Below are positions 41,573 through 49,758 of a stretch of 64,000 nt of DNA, piece by piece. The stretch covers positions 62,001 through 126,000 of the forward strand of contig UCGV01000004.1 of NCBI GenBank assembly GCA_900471925.1, read 5' to 3'. The DNA is from Hyphomicrobiales bacterium. Lineage in GTDB: Bacteria > Pseudomonadota > Alphaproteobacteria > Rhizobiales > Rhizobiaceae. A program made the position numbers and the translations under genes. Under the pieces are notes generated by a model, which did no database searches, was not told the origin of the DNA, and saw only the letters and a list, made by a program, of their open reading frames with translations. The number at the start of each line of letters is the position of its first letter. Position 1 is the first letter of the stretch.

Positions 41573-42769
41573 ATGACGACGCCCACCCACCCGAGCCTGC
41601 GCCATATCAGGCTGTTCGTCGCCTGCTCCGATACCGGCTCGCTGACATCGGCAGCAGCCACCCTCGGCATTACCCAGCCGGCTGCATCCCAGGCTCTGAG
41701 GCGACTGGAAGAGCGTCTGGACGCAACCCTGGTGGAACGAGACGGCATGATGCCGACGCAAGAGGGTGAGATTGCCCTGCGACGGTTCCGGCGCCTCTGC
41801 GATCTCGTTCGACACGCCTGCTCTCCCGCCACAAAAGCGGCAATCGGCGTCATCGAGACGCGCCTGACATGGCCGCATCTGCGCGCCATTGCGACCTTTG
41901 CCGAGCATGGCAGCTTCAGCGCCGCAGCCCGCGCGCTGGAGCAATCCGAACCGGCCGTGCAGCGCGCCGCCCGCGAGGCCGAAATTGTCATGAATACGGC
42001 CCTTTTCGAAAATTCCACCCGCAATGTCAGACTGACTGCGGCAGGTCTTAACGCTGCCCGCTGGTTCGCGCTGGCGCTTTCAGAATTCGACAGCCTTCGC
42101 GACGAACTCATGGAAGCCCGCGACCACTATGCTGGCCGTATCTCGATCGGCACGCTGCCGCTGACCCGAACCTTCCTCGTGCCCGACGTCATTGCCCTCC
42201 TTGCCGACCGCTATCCACTCGCGCGTTTCGAAATCGTCGAAGGCAGCTACGAAGTGCTGGTTGACGATCTCGAGCGAGGCCGGATCGATATCCTTGTCGG
42301 CGCCCTGCGAAGAAACCTCACCTCTCAAACCCTCCATCAGGAGCCGCTCTTCGATTTCGAACTCGGCATCGTCGGCCGCGCCGATCATCCCTTGACGCGA
42401 CACCAGGAGATTGGCCCGGATCAACTCGCAGACTATCCCTGGGTCGTCGCCCGCCGTGGCACGCCCTCACGCGAAACCTTCAACGCCATGACCGCGACCT
42501 TCCCCGCGGATAAACCGCCGCGTCAAAGTGTGGAGACCGGCTCACTCAATGCCATCAGGGGAGTGCTGCTGAGATCAAATCATCTCGCCCTGCTCTCCCG
42601 CCATCAGGTTCGTTACGAGCTTGAAGCAGGTTTTCTCGCTGTGATGGATTATCCGCTGCCGGATTCACGACGCCCCGTCGGCGTCACGCTGCGCCGCCAC
42701 TGGCTGCCGACAGCCCTTCAGGCTGAGTTTCTGTCGTTGCTGAGAAAACATTCGGCAGAACTCGATTAG
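41573..42769 (+). CDS. LysR-family regulator with two tandem helix-turn-helix domains
   Basis: 398 aa, about 100 longer than usual. The first LysR winged helix spans about residues 9-68 (RHIRLFVACSDTGSLTSAAA) and the second about residues 100-160 (PHLRAIATFAEHGSFSAAAR). Both have the LysR helix pattern, joined by a short linker; the ligand-binding domain follows from residue 188 (GRISIGTLPLTRTFLVPDVI). It lies 31 bp after the metF-like gene on the same strand. Domain duplication could allow binding to composite sites. Its targets may include the aromatic genes, but no site was identified. Confidence 0.88.
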   Translation: MTTPTHPSLRHIRLFVACSDTGSLTSAAATLGITQPAASQALRRLEERLDATLVERDGMMPTQEGEIALRRFRRLCDLVRHACSPATKAAIGVIETRLTWPHLRAIATFAEHGSFSAAARALEQSEPAVQRAAREAEIVMNTALFENSTRNVRLTAAGLNAARWFALALSEFDSLRDELMEARDHYAGRISIGTLPLTRTFLVPDVIALLADRYPLARFEIVEGSYEVLVDDLERGRIDILVGALRRNLTSQTLHQEPLFDFELGIVGRADHPLTRHQEIGPDQLADYPWVVARRGTPSRETFNAMTATFPADKPPRQSVETGSLNAIRGVLLRSNHLALLSRHQVRYELEAGFLAVMDYPLPDSRRPVGVTLRRHWLPTALQAEFLSLLRKHSAELD

Positions 42770-42873
42770 CTTCCGCGCTTCTCACGATTACGCGAGCGGC
42801 CACCATATCCTCGGAATATGCGATAATGGTGCTTTGGCCAAAGCGCCGACCGATAATTTATGGAGTTATTCCG

Positions 42874-43845
42874 ATGCCGTTACGCTGCGCCATTCTCGAT
42901 GATTATCAGCGCGTTGCGCTCTCGATGGCCGACTGGAGCGGCATCGAAAGCAAAGTCGCCATCGACCGTTTCGACGATCATATCGCTGACACCGATGCCC
43001 TGATTGCCAGACTGGCCGACTACGAGATCGTCATTGCCATGCGGGAGCGCACCGCCTTCGACGCCGAACGCCTGAGCCGGCTGCCGAAGTTGAAATTGCT
43101 GATCACGACGGGCATGGCCAATGCGTCGATCGACATGGCGGCCGCTGCCCGTCTCGGTATCACGGTTGCAGGTACGCGCGGTTTTGTCGGCTCCGCCGCC
43201 GAACTCACCTGGGCGCTGCTGATGGCGATGGTTCGCCATATCCCGGCCGAAGTCGCCAATTTCCGCGCCGCGCAAAACCCGTGGCAATTGTCCGTCGGCC
43301 GCGACCTCAGGGGCATGACGCTCGGCGTGGCCGGTCTCGGCAAGCTCGGTCAGCAGGTCGCCGCTTACGGCCGCGCCTTCGGCATGAACGTCATCGGCTG
43401 GTCGCGCTCCAACACGCCACAGAAAAGTGCCGAACTGGGCATCGGCTACACAGCCTCGCTCGACGAATTGCTGCCTGCTGCAGATATCGTCACGCTGCAT
43501 CTCACCCTGAACGCGGAAACGAAAAGTATCATCGGCAAACGTGAACTCGGCCTCATGAAGAAGGGTGCCATTCTTCTCAACACCTCGCGCGGTCCGCTGA
43601 TCGACGAGCCGGCACTGATCGAAGCACTGTCGACCAGCCATCTCGGCGGCGCCGGCCTTGATGTCTTCGACGAAGAGCCCTTGCCCGCAAGCCACGCCTT
43701 CCGGCAGCTTGCCAATGTCGTGGCAACCCCGCATCTCGGCTACGTGACGGAGGAAACCTACCGCATTTTCTATCGCGACGCCGTCGAGGAAATCACTGCC
43801 TGGATCGATGGGGTGCCGGTGCGTGTCTTGAACCCTCCGAAATAA
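42874..43845 (+). CDS. D-2-hydroxyacid dehydrogenase family protein
   Basis: 323 aa NAD-dependent oxidoreductase. The nucleotide site GLGKLGQQVAAYGRAF, the catalytic Arg in ILLNTSRGPLIDEPALI, the Glu in DVFDEEPLPASHA and the His in VATPHLGYVTEET are all in place. GGAG lies nine bases before the ATG at 42874; a longer frame from 42826 lacks a site. It reduces a 2-keto acid to a D-2-hydroxy acid or the reverse. The substrate is unknown. It ends at its own terminator and may be a single-gene unit. Confidence 0.9.
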   Translation: MPLRCAILDDYQRVALSMADWSGIESKVAIDRFDDHIADTDALIARLADYEIVIAMRERTAFDAERLSRLPKLKLLITTGMANASIDMAAAARLGITVAGTRGFVGSAAELTWALLMAMVRHIPAEVANFRAAQNPWQLSVGRDLRGMTLGVAGLGKLGQQVAAYGRAFGMNVIGWSRSNTPQKSAELGIGYTASLDELLPAADIVTLHLTLNAETKSIIGKRELGLMKKGAILLNTSRGPLIDEPALIEALSTSHLGGAGLDVFDEEPLPASHAFRQLANVVATPHLGYVTEETYRIFYRDAVEEITAWIDGVPVRVLNPPK

Positions 43846-43861
43846 GTCCGGAGCGAGCGAA

Positions 43862-43894
43862 GGCTCCCCGCTTTGCTGCAGGGAGCCATTTTCA
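43862..43894 (+). terminator. Terminator of the D-2-hydroxyacid dehydrogenase gene
   Basis: GGCTCCC (43862-43868) pairs with GGGAGCC (43881-43887) around a 12-nt loop and is followed by ATTTTC, directly before the convergent dapA-like stop. Confidence 0.6.
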
Positions 43895-44821
43895 TCAGAC
43901 CGGTGCGCGTGCATCATTCCGCGCAAGGCGGCGCAACAGATAGTCGACTTCCGCACGCGCCGTGGCGCTGAGCGCGCTTCCGGGCTTACGCTGCGCATCC
44001 GAAGTGATCACGCCCCGGCGCATGAGTACATGCTTGCGCACAGCCAGGCCAACGCCGAGCTGCTGCTCGTAACGGATCAGCGGCAGATGCGCATCGAAGA
44101 GATCATGCGCTTCGTCGCGTTTTCCGGCAGCGAACAGATTGATGAGTTCGACCAGCATGTCCGGGAAGCCATAACCGGTCATCGCGCCATCGGCGCCGCG
44201 TTCCGGCTCGAAATCGAGGAACATGCCGCCATTGCCGCAGAGGATAGAGACCTGGCGAAGCTCGCCGGCCTTCTGCAGGGCGCGCAGTTTCGAGATCTTT
44301 TCCAGCCCCGGCCAGTCCTCGTGCTTGAGCATCAGGCAAGACGGATGATCCGAAATGATCTTGGCAACGACACTCGCCGACATGACGACCGTCAGCGTCA
44401 ACGGATAATCCTGCAAGACCCAGGGAATATCCGTCCCGACGGCTTCCACGGCCTGCGCGAAATACTGGACGATCTGCTCATCGGTGCGAAGTGCCGGCGT
44501 CGGCGCGATCATCACACCCGCAGCCCCCATATCCATCGCATCACGGGCAAGCGAGCGCATCGCCGCGAAACCGGGCGCGGAGACACCGACAATGACCGGC
44601 ACTCTGGAGCGGCCGACCACCTGGCGAATGATCGCCCGCGATTCCGCAGGCTCCAGCTTCGGCGCCTCGCCCATGATGCCGAGGATCGTCATGCCCGTAA
44701 CGCCGCTGTCCTGATAGAAATCAGTCAGCCGGTCGATCGATGGCGTATCGAGCGTGCCGTCAGGAAGAAACGGCGTGGTTGCGATTGCATAGACGCCCTT
44801 CGCGTCAATTCCGAAGCTCAT
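43895..44821 (-). CDS. Dihydrodipicolinate synthase/N-acetylneuraminate lyase family aldolase
   Basis: 308 aa class I aldolase of the DapA superfamily. The pattern GVTGMTILGIMGEAPKLEPAE replaces the usual G-T-T-G-E motif, so it is not DapA itself. Conserved features are PVIVGVSAPGFAAM, a Tyr in PWVLQDYPLT, and Lys in CLMLKHEDWPGLEK, which would form the Schiff base with a keto acid. It overlaps the RraA-like gene as ATGA. Members act as hydratase-aldolases or lyases on sugar acids and aromatic intermediates. Substrate not determined. Confidence 0.85.
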   Translation of the reverse strand: MSFGIDAKGVYAIATTPFLPDGTLDTPSIDRLTDFYQDSGVTGMTILGIMGEAPKLEPAESRAIIRQVVGRSRVPVIVGVSAPGFAAMRSLARDAMDMGAAGVMIAPTPALRTDEQIVQYFAQAVEAVGTDIPWVLQDYPLTLTVVMSASVVAKIISDHPSCLMLKHEDWPGLEKISKLRALQKAGELRQVSILCGNGGMFLDFEPERGADGAMTGYGFPDMLVELINLFAAGKRDEAHDLFDAHLPLIRYEQQLGVGLAVRKHVLMRRGVITSDAQRKPGSALSATARAEVDYLLRRLARNDARAPV

Positions 44822-45522
44822 TGTGCATCCTTCCACGCCTGATAGCGTGCCTTGGTTTCCGCATTCATGGGATAGAGACCGGGAAGCGGCACGCCCCGGT
44901 CGATTTCAGTCATGATCCAGCCTTCCATGCGTTCCTGCTCCGGCGCTTCTGCAAGCACCGCATCGAGCAGGGCAGCCGGGATCAGCACCGCGCCATCCTT
45001 GTCGGCAACGACGACGTCGCCGGGAAAGACCGCAACGCCACCACAGGCAATCGGCTGCTGCCAGCCGACGAAGGTCAATCCGGCAACGGAAGGCGGTGCC
45101 GCCATGCCATCGCACCAGACCGGCAAGGCGCTGCCGAGGACGCCTTCGAGATCACGCACGACACCGTCGGTGACGAGAGCCGCAACCTTGCGCTTCATCA
45201 TCCGGGCACAGAGTATATCGCCGAAGATACCCGCATCCTGCACGCCCATGGCATCGACCACTGCAATACAGCCTTCCGGCATGTCTTCGATCGCCGCGCG
45301 CGTGGAAATCGGCGAGGCCCAGCTTTCAGGCGTCGCCAGATCCTCGCGCGCCGGTACGAAACGCAGCGTAAAAGCCGGACCGACGATCCGCTCTTGGTCC
45401 GGCCTCAGCGGCTTGGTACCGCGCATCCAGACGTTCCTCAGCCCCTTTTTCAGAAGCACGGTCGTCAGCGTTGCCGTGGAGACGCCCTTCAGGGTTTCGA
45501 TGACGGCTGGATCGAGAGACAT
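44818..45522 (-). CDS. RraA-family aldolase/decarboxylase-like protein
   Basis: 234 aa, same fold as GalC at 37822 but clearly a distant relative. The D-x20-R-D metal pattern occurs as KVAALVTDGVVRDLEGVLGS, and VFPGDVVVADKDGAVLIP is the second family block. ATG at 45522 after AGGAG; the frame extends upstream over the next gene but without a ribosome site. In an operon with a DapA-type aldolase and an SDR, a keto-acid aldolase or decarboxylase role is more probable than RNase E inhibition. Confidence 0.85.
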   Translation of the reverse strand: MSLDPAVIETLKGVSTATLTTVLLKKGLRNVWMRGTKPLRPDQERIVGPAFTLRFVPAREDLATPESWASPISTRAAIEDMPEGCIAVVDAMGVQDAGIFGDILCARMMKRKVAALVTDGVVRDLEGVLGSALPVWCDGMAAPPSVAGLTFVGWQQPIACGGVAVFPGDVVVADKDGAVLIPAALLDAVLAEAPEQERMEGWIMTEIDRGVPLPGLYPMNAETKARYQAWKDAQ

Positions 45523-45532
45523 CAACAGCTCC

Positions 45533-46327
45533 TCATATGCTCTGGATAAGGCCGCCGTCGATGCGGATGACGGAGCCGGTAATGTAGGATGCACGCGGGC
45601 TCGCCAGAAAAGCAACCGTGTCTCCATATTCCTCCGGCCGGCCGTAACGACCGACAGGAATGGAGGCCGTGCTTTCCGCCGTCACCTCTTCCACCGGCCG
45701 GTTCTCGCGCTTTGCCTTCTGCTCATCGAGAAAAGTGATGCGGCCGGTGGCGATGCGCCCCGGCAGAACGATATTGGCGGTGATGCCGTCACGGCCCACT
45801 TCGCGGGCGAGCGTCTTCGACCATCCGACCAACGCCAGGCGCAGGCTGTTGGAAATGCCGAGATTTGGGATCGGTGCCACGACCCCCGACGATGTCGACG
45901 TTATGATCCTGCCCCAGCCGCCCTGCTTCATGCCGGGCAGAACAGCATCTGTAACCGCAATCACCGAGCGCACCATCATGTCGAAATATTTCGACCATGT
46001 TTCAGCCGCCTGCCCGGATGCCGGCGTGGGCGGCGGGCCACCGGTATTGTTGACCAGAATATCGACCGGACCGAAAGCCTCGACGATTGTTGCCAATTTT
46101 GCCTCGATGACGGAGAGATCGGCGATGTCCCAGCCGATTGCCAGCGCCTTCCCGCCCGCCGAAAGGATGCTTTCCGCCGTCTTTGCAGCAGCGGCCTCAT
46201 CGATATCGGCAACAGCGACGCGAACGCCTTCAGAAGCCAGCGAGCGGGAAATCGCCCCACCCAATCCACCACCTGCGCCGAATACGAGCGCGGTCTTTCC
46301 ATTCAAATGCATATCCAAGGCAGTCAC
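45533..46327 (-). CDS. SDR-family oxidoreductase with altered active site
   Basis: 264 aa from the GTG at 46327 (an ATG at 46312 is an alternative). The nucleotide site GAGGGLGGAISRSLA and the VNNTGG motif are classical SDR features, and Ser147 is in place. At the Y-x3-K position the protein reads NLGISNSLRLALVGW, so the catalytic Tyr and Lys are replaced by Ile158 and Leu162. A known SDR branch lacks these residues, with unclear chemistry. First gene of a three-gene operon divergent from a LysR gene. Confidence 0.82.
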   Translation of the reverse strand: MTALDMHLNGKTALVFGAGGGLGGAISRSLASEGVRVAVADIDEAAAAKTAESILSAGGKALAIGWDIADLSVIEAKLATIVEAFGPVDILVNNTGGPPPTPASGQAAETWSKYFDMMVRSVIAVTDAVLPGMKQGGWGRIITSTSSGVVAPIPNLGISNSLRLALVGWSKTLAREVGRDGITANIVLPGRIATGRITFLDEQKAKRENRPVEEVTAESTASIPVGRYGRPEEYGDTVAFLASPRASYITGSVIRIDGGLIQSI

Positions 46328-46379
46328 TCCTGTTTCATCCGCATTATGGCGATCCGGAGAAGAAGAAAAATCTCGCTTT

Positions 46380-46393
46380 TTCTGATTTCAGAA
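46380..46393. promoter_or_regulatory. Candidate LysR operator between the SDR operon and its LysR gene
   Basis: TTCTGA-TT-TCAGAA is a perfect 6-bp inverted repeat in the 84-bp divergent gap, 18 bp before the LysR start and 53 bp from the SDR start. The divergent arrangement is the classical one for LysR autoregulation with activation of the opposite operon. Confidence 0.4.
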
Positions 46394-46411
46394 GATAGAA
46401 AAACTTCTCTT

Positions 46412-47293
46412 ATGGAGACACGTTTCCTCGATACGTTCCTTCTGGTTGCCGAGCTCGGATCACTTGCCGAAGCCTCGCGCCGCCTCGGGATGACGCCTGC
46501 AGCCGTCGCCCAGCGCATGCAGGCTCTGGAAGATGATGTTGGCGTACCGCTGCTGACCCGCGTCGGTCGCCGTGTTCGACCAACAGATACCGGCCACGCC
46601 ATCATCGAAAAGAGCCGCAGGATACTCGCAGAGGTCCGCGATCTGCGCAGTCTCGCCAATGCCGGCCTGCCTTCTGGCGAACTGCGTCTCGGAGCCATCA
46701 CCACGGCATTGACCGGGCTGCTGCCAGCCGCACTGCACGAGGTCTTTGCCAGCATGCCGCTTGTGGAAGTCTTTCTGCTGCCCGGTGCCTCGACCGATCT
46801 TTATCAGCGGCTGATAGACAGGGATATCGACGCGGCGATCATCGTAAAGCCGCCCTTTCCCATACCGAAGACATTGGAATGGGAGCTTCTGCGAACAGAA
46901 CGTCTTGTCCTCGTCGCGCCCGGCGATTGCAGGCACGCGGACCCGCATGATCTCCTGAAGACCCGCCCCTTCATCCGCTACGACCGAAACAACTGGGGCG
47001 GCCGCCTTGCCGATGAATATCTTCAGAAACAGGGCCTGAAGCCCACCGAGCGCCTGGAACTCGACTCCCTGGAAGCAATCTCCGTCATGGTTGCCAACGG
47101 GCTCGGCGTCTCGCTTGTACCGGACTGGGCAAGACCCTGGCCCGAGGGCCTCCACGTCACTGTCCTGGAATTGCCTGTCCCCTTCCCGCCCCGCGAGGTC
47201 GGCATTCTCTGGCCACGCAGTTCACCATCGCGCCGGCTGACCGGCATCGTTCTCGACGCGCTGAAACGCTCGCAGGCAGGTAACACGCCCTGA
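46412..47293 (+). CDS. LysR-family transcriptional regulator
   Basis: 293 aa, standard length. Winged helix at residues 1-60 (METRFLDTFLLVAELGSL, recognition helix MTPAAVAQRMQALEDDVG), ligand-binding domain from about residue 88 (ELRLGAITTALTGLLPAALH). The same frame is open for 500 codons upstream, but that part is antisense to the SDR and RraA-like genes and is not coding. The ATG at 46412 has no strong ribosome site. Its position implies control of the SDR-RraA-DapA operon. Confidence 0.88.
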   Translation: METRFLDTFLLVAELGSLAEASRRLGMTPAAVAQRMQALEDDVGVPLLTRVGRRVRPTDTGHAIIEKSRRILAEVRDLRSLANAGLPSGELRLGAITTALTGLLPAALHEVFASMPLVEVFLLPGASTDLYQRLIDRDIDAAIIVKPPFPIPKTLEWELLRTERLVLVAPGDCRHADPHDLLKTRPFIRYDRNNWGGRLADEYLQKQGLKPTERLELDSLEAISVMVANGLGVSLVPDWARPWPEGLHVTVLELPVPFPPREVGILWPRSSPSRRLTGIVLDALKRSQAGNTP

Positions 47294-47296
47294 CAG

Positions 47297-48127
47297 TCAT
47301 TCGCCGGAAATCAGGCCCTTGTGCTGATAGACATGCACATAGTCGACCAGCAGATAGGATGGATTCGGCGTTTCATCGATCGGCCACCCAGCCCCAAGCG
47401 CGAGATTGACCAGCGGATAGAGCGGCATGTGAAATTCCGGAAGCGTGTCGAAGCTCCAGATCGGCTTGCGATCGAGATAAAAGGTCGTCTTTTCCGGACC
47501 GACATCGACACCATAGGTATGATAGTCGTTGTTCAACGAACCGTCAGGCACGTTCGTCCAGTGCCCGTCCGTCGAGTTCTGTCCGCCCTGGCTCTGGCGC
47601 CAGACATGGTAGCCCATGCTGAATTCGTAGGGCGCGCGACCGTAATATTCGAGCACATCGATCTCTGCCGTATATTTCGAACGGTCGAGGCCGATCAGCC
47701 AGAAGGCCGGCCAGACGCCCTTGCCCGGCGGCAGTTTCATGCGCGTTTCGAAATAGCCGAATTTTTGCGAAAAACCCTCACCCTTCGGATTTGTCGAAGC
47801 GAGCAAACCGGAGCGCCAAGTACCGTCCGCTCCTTTTCGCGCTTCGATCCGCAGAATGCCGTTATCCACGGTAAATGGAAAACCGTCTTCCGGATCGGTA
47901 AAACGTGCGTCCCCGAAATCGCCGTTCCATGGCGTGTGGGCGATCCACCGCGATTTGGTTTCGCCCCAGGCAGAAACATCGAGCGCGTTGAAGTCCTCGG
48001 CAAAGGTCAGCTGGAAATCGTCGAGATTGAGCGCCTCCTCGGCTTCGCTCAGACGCGGCCCTGCGGGACCCAAAAGGCCGATGAGGATGAATAGCGCAAA
48101 TCGTCCGGCATATTTCGCATAGTGCAT
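47297..48127 (-). CDS. Glycoside hydrolase family 16 protein, exported (ExoK-like glycanase)
   Basis: 276 aa with a signal peptide (about residues 1-30). The GH16 catalytic motif E-x-D-x-x-E is EIDVLEYYG (Glu155, Asp157, Glu160), preceded by FGYFETRMKLPPGKGVWPAFW, typical of endo-beta-1,3/1,4-glucanases such as ExoK and laminarinases. GGGAG ribosome site. Next to a polysaccharide flippase gene, it probably trims the exopolysaccharide made by this locus. The motif suggests that the polymer contains beta-1,3 or beta-1,4 glucosidic links; the exact bond is not known. Confidence 0.92.
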   Translation of the reverse strand: MHYAKYAGRFALFILIGLLGPAGPRLSEAEEALNLDDFQLTFAEDFNALDVSAWGETKSRWIAHTPWNGDFGDARFTDPEDGFPFTVDNGILRIEARKGADGTWRSGLLASTNPKGEGFSQKFGYFETRMKLPPGKGVWPAFWLIGLDRSKYTAEIDVLEYYGRAPYEFSMGYHVWRQSQGGQNSTDGHWTNVPDGSLNNDYHTYGVDVGPEKTTFYLDRKPIWSFDTLPEFHMPLYPLVNLALGAGWPIDETPNPSYLLVDYVHVYQHKGLISGE

Positions 48128-48177
48128 TGTTATTGCTCCCTGAAATTCCCACCCTGTGACCGGGTTTTGTAGGCGGA

Positions 48178-49659
48178 TCACGAAACCGCAACCCTGTTTC
48201 GCCACGGCATGATCTTCCTGAGGACAATGGCCTCCAGGCCGTCTGGACGCCCAACCGCCTCCCAAAGGAGCAGGGAGCAAAGCCAGAAGATCGAAAGCGC
48301 GGCTCCGCTGCAGAGGCCGACACCGATGACGAGTTCGATACCGAGCGGCATGGCAATGAGCAAAGGCTGAACCCACAGCAGGAAGCCGACCATCGGCAAA
48401 CTGGCGGCAAGCGGACGGATGAAGGCATAGAGCTGGGCAGCGATCGAGGCACCGATCAGCCGTTGCGTAATGACGAGGCAGACCACATAGGCAACGATAG
48501 CGGCAACGACGCGCGCGCCCAGTGCACCATCAAGCCCGAACATCATGACACCGAACACGGTGACGGGCGCTCGCACGGCAAATTCCGCAAACATGCGGAG
48601 CGCCACATATCGGGTCTTGTCCAGCACCATGACCAGCGGCGGCATGATGGTCGTCGGCAGGCCGATCAGGCTGACGATGCAAAGCCACTGCAGGATCGGC
48701 GCAGCAAAGGCCCATTTTTCTCCGACGACGATCCGCAGGATCGGTTCTGCCAGAATGATGATGACGAGCAGAATGGGCGCCGCGACGACCATGATCGCAT
48801 TCGTCGCCTTCAGATAGGCGGTGATCTGCTTGCCCCGGTCGCTGACATTGGAGAAGGCAGCCATCAGCGGGCGCATCAGTGGACCGACGAATGTCTGGTA
48901 GGGAATGCCGGCCAGATTGTCCGCCACGCTGAAGGCGCCGTAAGTGGAAAGACTGGTAAAGCGCGGCAGCAACAGGCGGTCCATCTGCCAGTTGAGCGAA
49001 TTGAGAACTTGCGAAACCGTGTTCCAGCCAATCATGTCCTGGAAGTGTTTCCATTCCGAGAGGCTGAACCTCGGCCGCATCGGCGCGAATATATAGGAGG
49101 CGATGGCCGCAGCGGTCGGCCCGGCGACAGCTCCGATCGCAAGCCCCCAGTAACTGTCGCTTGCGAGCGCTACGCCAACGCCGAAAATCAGCGTCGATCC
49201 CTTGGTGATGAGATCAAGGGCAAACTCGCGCCGGAAGTCGAAGCGCTGCATGAAAAGCACCATGCGCGGACTGACGACGCTGCGCATCGCCGGTGCGATC
49301 GAAACCACGGCGACCAGCGGAAAGAGACGCGGGTCATTGTAGAAGACCGCCATTGGCCAGGCGATGACGATCATCAGCAAACTGATTGCCACGCCCCTCA
49401 TGAGGCTGAGCGTAAAGGCCGTGGCAAACATCCGCTCCGATGGCGAGGGAACACGCACAAGCGCCTGTGTCAGAGGCAGATCCAGGATCGCCTCGACGAT
49501 GACGAGAACGGATGTCGCAATGGCGACGATCCCGAAATCGGCCGGGCTCAGCAGTCGCGCGAGGATGAGCAGGCTCACGAAATCGAGTAGCCTTGCCAGG
49601 AATTTCCCGCTGATTGTCCAAATACTTGCTGTCGCCGTTCTCTGCGATACGCTTGACAC
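48178..49659 (-). CDS. Polysaccharide flippase, Wzx/ExoT-like (MOP superfamily)
   Basis: 493 aa integral membrane protein with about 12 to 14 helices. The N-terminal part (TISGKFLARLLDFVSLLILA, then RLLSPADFGIVAIA) is the standard opening of the lipopolysaccharide/teichoic-type MOP flippases. It would move the lipid-linked repeat unit to the periplasmic side. The first codon is GTG at 49659 with AGGA eight bases upstream. It is followed by the GH16 gene on the same strand and preceded by two glycosyltransferases. Confidence 0.9.
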   Translation of the reverse strand: MSSVSQRTATASIWTISGKFLARLLDFVSLLILARLLSPADFGIVAIATSVLVIVEAILDLPLTQALVRVPSPSERMFATAFTLSLMRGVAISLLMIVIAWPMAVFYNDPRLFPLVAVVSIAPAMRSVVSPRMVLFMQRFDFRREFALDLITKGSTLIFGVGVALASDSYWGLAIGAVAGPTAAAIASYIFAPMRPRFSLSEWKHFQDMIGWNTVSQVLNSLNWQMDRLLLPRFTSLSTYGAFSVADNLAGIPYQTFVGPLMRPLMAAFSNVSDRGKQITAYLKATNAIMVVAAPILLVIIILAEPILRIVVGEKWAFAAPILQWLCIVSLIGLPTTIMPPLVMVLDKTRYVALRMFAEFAVRAPVTVFGVMMFGLDGALGARVVAAIVAYVVCLVITQRLIGASIAAQLYAFIRPLAASLPMVGFLLWVQPLLIAMPLGIELVIGVGLCSGAALSIFWLCSLLLWEAVGRPDGLEAIVLRKIMPWRNRVAVS

Positions 49660-49758
49660 AATCTATTCCTTGGATCTGTGCAACGAATTTTTCCTGTGGT
49701 GGGATGCCGAAACAATCGCCACCCCACCTCTTGCCGACCGGTCAGCCGGTTACGACTT

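Noticed and set aside
44818..45522. Naming this protein RraA, the RNase E inhibitor
   Set aside because: It keeps the aldolase metal pattern and lies in a catabolic operon next to a DapA-type aldolase, so a metabolic role is more likely.
44912..47293. A 793-codon plus-strand open frame that ends in the LysR gene
   Set aside because: The first 500 codons are antisense to the RraA-like and SDR genes, which have intact domains and ribosome sites. Only the last 293 codons form a LysR protein, so the CDS was started at 46412.
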